In this document: piece after piece, positions 1 through 5,689 of the stretch
How positions within the stretch are numbered: position 1 is the first letter of the stretch
How the letters are laid out: every line of letters begins with the position of its first letter
Assembly (NCBI GenBank): GCA_002780675.1
Contig: PEUR01000175.1
Coordinates: forward strand, 1 to 5,689
Origin: Gallionellales bacterium CG03_land_8_20_14_0_80_55_15
GTDB lineage: Bacteria > Pseudomonadota > Gammaproteobacteria > Burkholderiales > Gallionellaceae
DNA length: 5,689 nucleotides
Direction: 5' to 3'
The notes under the pieces: generated by a model
What the model was told of the DNA's origin: nothing
The model's input: only the letters and a program-made list of their open reading frames with translations
Databases searched by the model: none
Program-made: the position numbers and the translations under genes

Positions 1-862
1 AGCCAAGTTGTGCCGCCTGACTGAGCAAAATGCCGCTGGGATTGTTGTCAGCCGGGTGCAGGATGCGGAACTGGGTCGCGCTGAGTTGCTCGACCTCGCT
101 GACCCCGGGCAGATTTTGCAGTTCGCTCAAGGCGGGCGGATTGTGCAGGGTGAGGGTGAAGCCCGACACTTGTCCGTAGTTTTGCATACGCGCGCTGGTG
201 TCGCCGTAAATCAGCTTGCCGTGCTGCATGATTTCCACGCGGTCACAGACGTTTTTTACTTCGCTCAACAGGTGGGTGGACAGAATCACGCTGCTGGTAT
301 TGCCGAGTTCGCGGATCAGACGGCGAATGTCGCGGATTTGTGCGGGATCGAGGCCGACGGTGGGTTCGTCCAGCACGATCACGGCAGGGCGGTGGATGAT
401 GGCTTGCGCGATGCCTGTGCGTTGCTGGTAACCTTTTGATAAGGTTGAGATTATTTTATTTTTGACGGAATCAAGCCCACAGCGTTGCAGGGCTTGGGCG
501 AGCGCACCAGGAACTTCTGCCGACTCGATGCCGCGCAGCCTTGCCGCAAAAATCAGAAAGTCTGCCACACTGAGTTCACGGTAGAGCGGCGCGGTTTCCG
601 GCAGATAACCGAGGTGCGCCTTGGCCTGCGCGGGGTTTTTCAGTAAGTTGATGCCGCAGATTTCGATTTCGCCGCTGTCCGGCAATAAACAGCCCGTCAG
701 CATTTGCAGCGTGGTGCTCTTGCCCGCGCCGTTGTGACCGAGCAGCCCCAGCACTTCGCCGCGTTTGAGTTCCAGGGTAACGTCATGGATGACCTGCTGT
801 TTACCGAAGCTGCGTGTCAGTTTGCGCGCAGAAAGTGTGATTTCAGGAGTGGCATTCGACAA
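1..862 (-). CDS. ABC transporter ATP-binding protein (GldA/NosF-like, ABC-2 exporter type), C-terminus cut by window edge
   Basis: This is the cytoplasmic ATPase subunit of an ABC-2 type exporter. It hydrolyses ATP to drive a membrane permease that should be encoded beyond the left edge; the substrate cannot be told. About 287 codons are visible with no stop. Numbering from the TTG at 862, I see Walker A GHNGAGKST (42-50), a Q-loop region GYLPET (85-90) with Glu in place of the usual Gln, signature LSKGYQQ (141-147), Walker B VIVLDEP (161-167) and the switch His in STH (His197). A C-terminal accessory region from about residue 225 then runs off the window. The reading YLPE..PLY is typical of GldA-like ATPases, known for gliding, ABC-2 and nos-type systems. 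Start choice: only TTG 862 and ATG 922 are in frame, and neither has a clear Shine-Dalgarno. I prefer TTG 862 because the ATG lies upstream of the likely promoter -10 and would add about 20 residues unlike the family. The gene diverges from the lipoprotein gene. The family call is firm; the start is uncertain. Confidence 0.93.
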   Translation of the reverse strand, partial: MSNATPEITLSARKLTRSFGKQQVIHDVTLELKRGEVLGLLGHNGAGKSTTLQMLTGCLLPDSGEIEICGINLLKNPAQAKAHLGYLPETAPLYRELSVADFLIFAARLRGIESAEVPGALAQALQRCGLDSVKNKIISTLSKGYQQRTGIAQAIIHRPAVIVLDEPTVGLDPAQIRDIRRLIRELGNTSSVILSTHLLSEVKNVCDRVEIMQHGKLIYGDTSARMQNYGQVSGFTLTLHNPPALSELQNLPGVSEVEQLSATQFRILHPADNNPSGILLSQAAQLG

Positions 863-895
863 AGTAAGTGGTGAGCGTAGTTGTAGACAGTCCTG

Positions 896-925
896 AATAT
901 AACCTAATATGTGTGCCCGCATCAA
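896..925 (-). promoter_or_regulatory. Putative sigma-70 promoter for the ABC ATPase gene
   Basis: On the minus strand, TTGATG (925-920; 4 of 6 matches to TTGACA) is followed after 18 bases by TATATT (901-896; 5 of 6 matches to TATAAT). Transcription would begin near 889, leaving a short leader before TTG 862. This arrangement disfavours the alternative ATG at 922 as the start of the ABC gene. It is judged by eye only. Confidence 0.35.
898..903 (+). promoter_or_regulatory. Possible -10 element for the lipoprotein gene
   Basis: TATAAC matches the -10 consensus at 5 of 6 positions on the plus strand and overlaps the -10 of the divergent ABC promoter. No -35 box lies at proper spacing; TAGACA (884-889) is a good -35 match but far too close, and would instead need a -10 near 905-910 (TAATAT, 15-base spacer). 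If either is used, transcription starts near 910 or later, which favours the ATG at 933 or 939 over the one at 909. Confidence 0.2.
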
Positions 926-938
926 AAGCTGTATGGAT

Positions 939-2672
939 ATGAACTCATTTAAATACCTGACTATCGCAACTTTGCTGCTCGCCGGTTGCGCGCAAACTCC
1001 CCAGCCTGTCGTATCGGCGCAGCCCGAGCGGGTTGTGCCGGCCGCACCTGAGCCGAAGGCTGAACCTGCACTCGTGTTGCCTAATATAGCGTTGAGCGCC
1101 CCCTTGCTGTACGAAATGCTGTTGACGGAATTCGCCAGCCAGCGCGGACATAGCGAGCTGGCATTGGACGGCAGCGCGGATATTGCGCAAAAAACCCGCG
1201 ACCCGCGCCTGGCAAAACGCGCCGCACAACTGGCATTGCAATCAGGCGACATGAACAGGGCGATTGCGGCACTCGGCTTGTGGCGCGAAACAGAGCCCGG
1301 GGCAGCGATGCCACCACGCCTGTTGGCTTCGCTGTTGTTGCGTGGCGGCAGGCTGGACGAGGCGAGTGTGGAACTGGCCAGGGTACTCAAGGCTGATCCC
1401 TCTCATGCCGGGGAGATTTTCTTGCAGATACATCCCTTGCTGGCCGCTTATCCTGACGGGATTGCGGCGCTTGGGCTGGCGCGTGAGCTGGCAAGTGGCT
1501 ATCCGAACCTCGCTGAAGCCCATTGGATGGTCGCGCAATTGGCGCAAAAAGCCGGCGATGAGCAGCTTGCGCTGGACGAGGTGCGCGAGGCACACAGTCA
1601 GAAGCCGGATTGGGATTTCCCGGTGATGCTGGAGGCATCGTTGTTGGTTAAGCGTGACCCCAAACAGGGGCTAGAGTTGCTCCGGCGCTATTTGTTCTCT
1701 CATCCTCAGGCGAAGGGGGTGCGTGTGCAATATGCGCGCTGGCTGTTGGAACAACAGCAATACAAGGAAGCGCGCGAGGAATTTCAGTTACTGTCCAATG
1801 AAAATCCCAACAGTGTTGAGTTGGCCTTTGCCGTGGCGTTAATCTCATTGCAGATAAAGGATTTGCCGGGTGCAGAAGCGCAACTCAGGCAGGCGCTGGT
1901 GCAGGGCGGAAAAGGCCCGGATAGCGTGGAATATTATTTGGGACAGTTGAACGAGTCGGGCGAAAACGAAACCGGGGCAATTGCTCATTATCGTGGAGTG
2001 AAGGGCGGCGAATATTTGTATGCGGCGCAACTGCGCGTGGTTTATTTGTTGAACAAGCAGGGCAAGCTGGAGGAGGCTATACAGTATGTGCGAAAGATGC
2101 AGGCGAGTACCGATCAGCAGCGCGCGCAATTGGTGCTGACCGAGGCACAATTGCTGCGCGATGCGCAAAAATTCTCCCAGGCTTATGAAGTTTTGCGGCA
2201 CGGGCTGGAGAAATTACCCGCTCATCCCGAGCTGTTTTATGAGGCCGCGATGATGGCAGACAAGATCGGCAAATACCCGGCATCCGAGAAATTGTTGCGC
2301 AAGTTAATCAAGATGAAACCTGACTATGCCCACGCCTATAACGCGCTGGGTTACAGCCTGCTGGAACGCAAAGTCCGATTAAAAGAAGCGCTGGCGCTGG
2401 TCGAAAAAGCCCTGCTACTGGCACCGCAAGATCCCGCCATCATGGACAGCGTGGGCTGGGGATATTACCGGAACGGCAAACTGGACGATGCGATCGCCAT
2501 GTTGCGGCGCGCCTTCACCGCCAACCCCGACCCGGAAATCGCCGCCCATCTGGGCGAAGTGCTGTGGGCGCGCGGCGACAAGGATGAAGCGCTAAAACTC
2601 TGGCAGGACAGCCTCAAGGCGCATCCTGACAACGCCCCGCTGCAAGCCGTGATGAAGCGGTTTGTGCCTTGA
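939..2672 (+). CDS. TPR-repeat outer-membrane lipoprotein
   Basis: This is a secreted lipoprotein built almost wholly of tetratricopeptide repeats, which form helical scaffolds for protein-protein contact. From ATG 939 the protein has 577 residues and begins with a short signal ending in a lipobox, LLAG|C, with the lipidated Cys at residue 17. Ala follows the Cys rather than Asp, so sorting to the outer membrane is expected. A Pro/Ala/Glu-rich linker (about 20-50) leads into helical repeats. The clearest TPRs are near the C-terminus: NALGYSLLERKVRLKEALAL and DSVGWGYYRNGKLDDAIAML, then LGEVLWARGDKDEALKLW. The N-terminal block YEMLLTEFASQRG ... TRDPRLAKRAAQLAL matches the betaproteobacterial TPR family that I remember next to lolB; here no lolB follows. 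In-frame ATGs at 909 and 933 are alternatives. No start has a good ribosome site, and I chose 939 because it gives the most normal lipoprotein signal and lies downstream of the -10-like sites. The precise role is unknown. Confidence 0.9.
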   Translation: MNSFKYLTIATLLLAGCAQTPQPVVSAQPERVVPAAPEPKAEPALVLPNIALSAPLLYEMLLTEFASQRGHSELALDGSADIAQKTRDPRLAKRAAQLALQSGDMNRAIAALGLWRETEPGAAMPPRLLASLLLRGGRLDEASVELARVLKADPSHAGEIFLQIHPLLAAYPDGIAALGLARELASGYPNLAEAHWMVAQLAQKAGDEQLALDEVREAHSQKPDWDFPVMLEASLLVKRDPKQGLELLRRYLFSHPQAKGVRVQYARWLLEQQQYKEAREEFQLLSNENPNSVELAFAVALISLQIKDLPGAEAQLRQALVQGGKGPDSVEYYLGQLNESGENETGAIAHYRGVKGGEYLYAAQLRVVYLLNKQGKLEEAIQYVRKMQASTDQQRAQLVLTEAQLLRDAQKFSQAYEVLRHGLEKLPAHPELFYEAAMMADKIGKYPASEKLLRKLIKMKPDYAHAYNALGYSLLERKVRLKEALALVEKALLLAPQDPAIMDSVGWGYYRNGKLDDAIAMLRRAFTANPDPEIAAHLGEVLWARGDKDEALKLWQDSLKAHPDNAPLQAVMKRFVP

Positions 2673-2692
2673 TGGCCGAGAGGTTTTTATGA
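2672..2692 (+). other. Six-codon mini-ORF bridging the lipoprotein stop and the leader ORF
   Basis: The lipoprotein stop TGA (2670-2672) overlaps an ATG at 2672, which opens MAERFL and stops at TGA 2690-2692. That stop in turn overlaps the ATG at 2689 of the next mini-ORF. It has no ribosome site clearly its own, so it would be translated only by re-initiation. It may be chance. Confidence 0.15.
2678..2683 (+). promoter_or_regulatory. Ribosome binding site of the 21-codon leader ORF
   Basis: GAGAGG sits five bases (a run of T) before ATG 2689. It is a good Shine-Dalgarno match at good spacing and is the main reason for taking the leader ORF seriously. Confidence 0.4.
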
Positions 2693-2754
2693 TCGGGAAG
2701 TTTTTAGGCTGTTTGAGCGCCATCAATATCACTCGCTTGTCCGGGGGAGCCTGA
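2689..2754 (+). CDS. Possible 21-residue leader peptide upstream of the peroxidase gene
   Basis: ATG 2689 opens a 21-codon frame, MIGKFLGCLSAINITRLSGG plus a final Ala, ending at TGA 2752-2754. The stop shares its last base with the peroxidase start (TGATG). The Shine-Dalgarno GAGAGG is five bases upstream. The peroxidase ribosome site (2743-2749) lies inside its last codons, so ribosomes on this ORF would cross the peroxidase start region. The two frames differ, so this is not an N-terminal extension of the peroxidase. I recognise no family. It could be a leader for translational coupling, or a chance reading frame in an 81-base gap. No attenuator hairpin or run of one amino acid is evident. 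Confidence 0.3.
   Translation: MIGKFLGCLSAINITRLSGGA
2743..2749 (+). promoter_or_regulatory. Ribosome binding site of the cytochrome c peroxidase
   Basis: GGGGGAG lies four bases before ATG 2754. No other in-frame start codon exists between 2754 and the end of the lipoprotein gene, so this site settles the start. Confidence 0.65.
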
Positions 2755-3791
2755 TGGGGCATCGGCAGGCGCGGCGCATATACCTTCTGACGGGATGGGT
2801 GGCGGCTTCGGTGCTGCTGGGTGCGATTGGCTGGGGGCTTTATTTTAATGGCGCGCGCGATGCCTTGCCGCCCGCTATTCCCGTCCCTGCGACTATCGCC
2901 GCAAAAGAACCCGTCACCCCCTTGCCGCTGACGTTGTCGCTCGACCCTGACAAGGTCAAACTCGGCGGACGGTTGTTCGGCGACCCCAAATTATCCAGTG
3001 ACGGCCAGGTGTCTTGCGCCCACTGCCACAACCTTGCCACGGGCGGGGTGGATCGGCTGCCATTCTCGAACGGTATCGGCGGACGGCAAGGCCATATCAA
3101 TGCGCCGACGGTATTCAACAGCGGTTTCAATTTCCGCCAGTTCTGGGATGGTCGCGCGGCAACGCTGGAAGATCAGATAGATGGCCCGCTGCAAAACCCG
3201 CTTGAGATGGGCAACAGCTGGCCGAAAACGCTGGCAACGCTGGAGGCTGACGCAGATTACCGCAGCAAATTCTCAGCCCTTTACCCTGATGGCATCCAGG
3301 CACTGAATGTCAAGGATGCCATTGCCACTTTTGAACGTTCGCTGGTCACCCCTAATGCACGCTTTGACCGCTTCTTGCGTGGTGATTTGACGGCGTTGAA
3401 CGAGCAGGAACAAGCGGGTTATCGCCTGTTCAAACGGATAGGCTGCACCAGTTGCCATCAGGGGATGGGGATAGGCGGCAACCTGTATCAGAAACTCGGC
3501 ATCATGGAAGATTACTTCTCGGTACGCGGTCATATCACCGAGGCGGATGGGGGGCGCTTCAATCTCACCGGTCAGGAGGAGGATCGCCATTTTTTCAAGG
3601 TTCCCTCGTTGCGCAATGTGGCGGTCACGCCGCCCTATCTGCATGACGGTTCAGCCAGAACACTCAAGGATGTGGTTGGCATCATGGTGCGCTTTCAACT
3701 TGGTACGAAACTTGATGCGACCGAAACAGGCGAATTGGTCGCCTTTCTCAAGACGCTGACAGGTGAGTATCAGGGAAGGTCACTCGAGTGA
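2754..3791 (+). CDS. Membrane-anchored di-haem cytochrome c peroxidase (CcpA/MauG family)
   Basis: The family reduces hydrogen peroxide to water in the periplasm, using electrons from small cytochromes or cupredoxins. The protein has 345 residues, the normal family length plus an N-terminal anchor. A hydrophobic segment (about 11-31) has no clear cleavage site, so it is probably tethered to the inner membrane. The N-terminal haem site is CAHCH (88-92) and the C-terminal site is CTSCH (231-235). Other family marks are NAPTVFN (116-122), FWDGRA (130-135) with the inter-haem Trp131, the NPLEM segment with the conserved Glu151, PSLRNVAVTPPYLHDG (284-299) and IMVRFQLG (310-317). In the last, Met311 should be the axial ligand of the high-potential haem, making this a peroxidase type rather than a Tyr-ligated MauG. 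The His expected to cap the low-potential haem (in GHGWQ of the Pseudomonas enzyme) aligns with Ile108. The gene overlaps the next one by four bases. Electron donor unknown. Confidence 0.95.
   Translation: MGHRQARRIYLLTGWVAASVLLGAIGWGLYFNGARDALPPAIPVPATIAAKEPVTPLPLTLSLDPDKVKLGGRLFGDPKLSSDGQVSCAHCHNLATGGVDRLPFSNGIGGRQGHINAPTVFNSGFNFRQFWDGRAATLEDQIDGPLQNPLEMGNSWPKTLATLEADADYRSKFSALYPDGIQALNVKDAIATFERSLVTPNARFDRFLRGDLTALNEQEQAGYRLFKRIGCTSCHQGMGIGGNLYQKLGIMEDYFSVRGHITEADGGRFNLTGQEEDRHFFKVPSLRNVAVTPPYLHDGSARTLKDVVGIMVRFQLGTKLDATETGELVAFLKTLTGEYQGRSLE
3772..3779 (+). promoter_or_regulatory. Ribosome binding site of the GGDEF/EAL gene
   Basis: AGGGAAGG ends eight bases before the GTG at 3788 and lies inside the last codons of the peroxidase gene. 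It supports GTG 3788 as the true start. Confidence 0.6.
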
Positions 3792-5689
3792 AGCTGCCTG
3801 CCTTCCCAGTCAAAAACCTTGCTGTCCACGCAGACTTGTACCGTATCGCCGCTGCGATTGCGCTGGCCGTGCTGCTGGTGGTTGTTTTCTTGCTCACGCA
3901 ACCGCTTGATCAGCAACGCCAGAACACGCTGCTGAATGATTTTGCCCGATTGCAGCGCGACGATGCCCGGCTTGGTGAGGGCGTGCTGCAATTGAAGTTC
4001 AGTCTCTCGAACGATTACGATCAGGTCACCGCTATCATGGCGGACATGCGTGCTGTCGCGGCGGAACTGCGTCACGGTTCCGCCGCGCGCGATTTGCGCG
4101 CTGATGCCAAATTCGACCGGCAATTGCAGCTGCTCGACCAACGCTTGTCCGACCAGGCCGCAGCGCTGGAAAAATTCAAATCACAAAACTCGGTATTGAA
4201 AAATTCCCTGATCTACCTCCCGTTTGCGCGGGATGACCTGCTGCGCGATTTGCCACCCGGCACAGAGGTACATGAGCAGTTTGACGCGCTGATCGAGAAA
4301 GTCATGTTGCAAAGCACCCGTGCGGCGATGGATGGACACGACGCAGTAGCAGCCGACATTACCGCCTTGCAGCGCAGCCTGGCAGGCCAACCTCTCAGGC
4401 TGCGCGAGAAATTTGATCATCTGGCGCGACACATCCAGATGATTGACCAATTCCAGCAGGAAACGCCCATGCTGGTCTCGCGCCTGACAAGCGGTAGCGA
4501 GAAGGGAGGCCTGACGGAAGCCTACCGGGATTATTTTGCGCGCCAGCAACAGCGTGCAACCACCTATCAACTGTTTCTGTTAGCGGCGACGCTGCTTCTG
4601 CTGGCCTACGCGATAGCCGCATTCATCCGTCTGCGCGGTAACACGCAAAAGCTGCAACTGGCAGCCAGCGTGTTTAGCCACGCCACCGAGTGCATCAGCA
4701 TCACCGACAGCCAAGGCGCGATTCTGGATGTCAACCCCGCTTTCACCAAAGTGACAGGCTATAGTCGCGCTGAAGTGCTGGGGCGGAATCCGCGTATCCT
4801 GCAATCTGGTCGTCAGGATGCCGAATTTTATGCAAGGATGTGGCAAACGATCAGGGAGAGCGGCCAGTGGCAGGGGGAAATCTATAATCGGCGCAAGGAT
4901 GGCGTTGTTTACCCGGAATGGTTAAGCATTACCGCCGTGATCCAGAACGGGCAAGTCAGTCACTACATCGGCTCCTTTACCGACCTTACTCAGCGCAAGC
5001 AGAGTGAGGTCGCGATCCACAATCTGGCCTTTTACGACCCGCTCACCGGACTGCCTAACCGACGACTCCTGACCGACCGCTGCCAGCAAGCGCTCGCCTC
5101 CAGCGTGCGCACTGGCAAGCGGGGTGCATTGCTGTTTATTGACCTCGATCATTTCAAAACCATCAACGATACGCTCGGCCACTCCATCGGCGATTTGCTG
5201 TTACAGCAAGTCGCTGCACGGCTATCATCCTGTGTGCGCAAGGGCGATACGGTGGCGCGTCTGGGCGGCGACGAGTTCGTGGTGATGCTGGAAGACCTGA
5301 GCGAAAACACCGTTACCGCCGCCGAGCAGACTGAATCTGTCGGCGAGAATATCCTTGCCACCCTGAGCCTACCCTACTTGCTAGACAGTCACGAACATCG
5401 AAACACGCCCAGCATCGGTGCGACCTTGTTTAGCGGCAAGCAGCAGTCTATCGGAGAGCTGTTTAAACAAGCCGACATCGCCATGTATCAGGCCAAGCAA
5501 GCGGGGCGCAACACGCTGCGCTTCTTCGATCAGGATATGCAAAACACCCTCACTAAACGGATCGCCTTCGAGGCCGAATTGCAGAAGGCGCTTGAGAACC
5601 GGCAATTCCAGTTGTATTACCAGATTCAGGTGGATGAGTTTAACTGTCCCATCGGTGCAGAGGCACTGATCCGCTGGATTCACCCCGAA
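3788..5689 (+). CDS. Transmembrane sensor c-di-GMP synthase/phosphodiesterase (DAHL-like, PAS, GGDEF, EAL), C-terminus cut by window edge
   Basis: This inner-membrane protein makes and probably also breaks down c-di-GMP. The window shows 634 codons from GTG 3788 with no stop. TM1 is about 18-37 and TM2 about 259-280. Between them is an all-helical periplasmic domain whose motif EKFKSQNSVLKNSLIYLP (128-145) resembles the DAHL ligand-binding domain. A PAS domain with PAC end follows (about 288-402; ITDSQGAILDVNPAFTKVTGY, FTDLTQRKQSE). GGDEF spans about 412-582: DPLTGLPNRR, metal ligands Asp452 and Asp495, nucleotide residues Asn460 and Asp469, GGDEF itself (493-497), and an intact product-inhibition site RKGD (484-487) five residues before it. 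EAL begins near 592, with QLYYQIQVD (QIQ where QPQ is common) and the motif Glu625-Ala626-Leu627. The synthase half looks active. Phosphodiesterase activity cannot be judged because most EAL catalytic residues lie outside. The GTG overlaps the peroxidase TGA, which implies translational coupling. Output would be attachment or motility control; the ligand is unknown. Confidence 0.94.
   Translation, partial: MKLPAFPVKNLAVHADLYRIAAAIALAVLLVVVFLLTQPLDQQRQNTLLNDFARLQRDDARLGEGVLQLKFSLSNDYDQVTAIMADMRAVAAELRHGSAARDLRADAKFDRQLQLLDQRLSDQAAALEKFKSQNSVLKNSLIYLPFARDDLLRDLPPGTEVHEQFDALIEKVMLQSTRAAMDGHDAVAADITALQRSLAGQPLRLREKFDHLARHIQMIDQFQQETPMLVSRLTSGSEKGGLTEAYRDYFARQQQRATTYQLFLLAATLLLLAYAIAAFIRLRGNTQKLQLAASVFSHATECISITDSQGAILDVNPAFTKVTGYSRAEVLGRNPRILQSGRQDAEFYARMWQTIRESGQWQGEIYNRRKDGVVYPEWLSITAVIQNGQVSHYIGSFTDLTQRKQSEVAIHNLAFYDPLTGLPNRRLLTDRCQQALASSVRTGKRGALLFIDLDHFKTINDTLGHSIGDLLLQQVAARLSSCVRKGDTVARLGGDEFVVMLEDLSENTVTAAEQTESVGENILATLSLPYLLDSHEHRNTPSIGATLFSGKQQSIGELFKQADIAMYQAKQAGRNTLRFFDQDMQNTLTKRIAFEAELQKALENRQFQLYYQIQVDEFNCPIGAEALIRWIHPE

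Noticed and set aside
8..439. Open frames of 143 and 71 codons on the plus strand over the ABC gene
   Set aside because: They lie antisense to a clear ABC ATPase with all its motifs, and their translations show no domain logic. High GC leaves long antisense frames.
430..463. Terminator-like hairpin plus T-rich tract on the plus strand
   Set aside because: The stem is only six base pairs with two G-C pairs and sits inside a coding gene on the other strand. It is mentioned as a low-interest observation, not annotated as a terminator.
594..610. Glu in place of Gln in the ABC Q-loop as a sign of inactivity
   Set aside because: GldA-like ATPases, as I remember them, often read YLPE at this site; Walker A, Walker B, signature and switch His are all intact.
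945..2283. Several minus-strand and plus +1/+2 frames of 66-120 codons inside the lipoprotein gene
   Set aside because: They are shadows of a continuous TPR frame; compositions are Arg/Gln/His-rich and there are no ribosome sites.
2673..2753. Remnant of lolB or a rho-independent terminator in the gap
   Set aside because: The gap is too short, shows no LolB-like residues in any frame, and has no stable hairpin followed by T's.
2840..3759. Frames of 60-123 codons on both strands within the peroxidase gene
   Set aside because: They are overlapped entirely by a full-length peroxidase with both haem sites, and none resembles a known protein.
3770..5683. Minus-strand frames of 70-129 codons and an 83-codon plus-strand frame across the c-di-GMP gene
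   Set aside because: The GTG-started plus frame runs unbroken for 634 codons with recognisable DAHL-like, PAS, GGDEF and EAL parts; the others are shadows.

Overview
The window looks like chromosomal DNA of a betaproteobacterium, probably from the Nitrosomonadales/Gallionellaceae side of the class. The basis is the style of the tetratricopeptide lipoprotein, the cytochrome c peroxidase and the multidomain GGDEF/EAL protein, together with a moderately GC-rich coding bias. This placement is recognition from memory and was not searched. Coding density is very high: there are no RNA genes, insertion sequences, CRISPR arrays or long non-coding stretches.

Layout. (1) Positions 1-862, minus strand: most of an ABC transporter ATPase of the GldA/NosF/ABC-2 type, whose C-terminus runs off the left edge. 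(2) Positions about 863-938: a short divergent intergenic region with a fair minus-strand promoter and only a weak plus-strand one. (3) Positions 939-2672, plus strand: a TPR-repeat outer-membrane lipoprotein of the betaproteobacterial type that I remember sitting upstream of lolB. (4) Positions 2673-2753: an 81-base gap tiled by two mini-ORFs whose starts and stops overlap each other and the flanking genes; the second has a good ribosome binding site. (5) Positions 2754-3791: a membrane-anchored di-haem cytochrome c peroxidase. (6) From 3788 to the right edge: a large transmembrane c-di-GMP signalling protein with a periplasmic helical sensor (DAHL-like), then PAS, GGDEF and the start of EAL. 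Its GTG start overlaps the peroxidase stop codon.

How the parts fit. The plus-strand genes look like one transcription unit. The peroxidase and the c-di-GMP protein overlap by four bases (GTGA) and are very likely translationally coupled. The peroxidase would detoxify or sense peroxide in the periplasm. The second protein carries a periplasmic sensor joined to an intact GGDEF active site, an intact RxxD inhibitory site and an EAL domain, so it could pass a periplasmic redox or ligand signal to c-di-GMP and hence to attachment or motility. That link is inferred from gene order only. The most notable points are this coupling, the apparent loss of the distal haem histidine in the peroxidase, and the mini-ORF relay in front of it.
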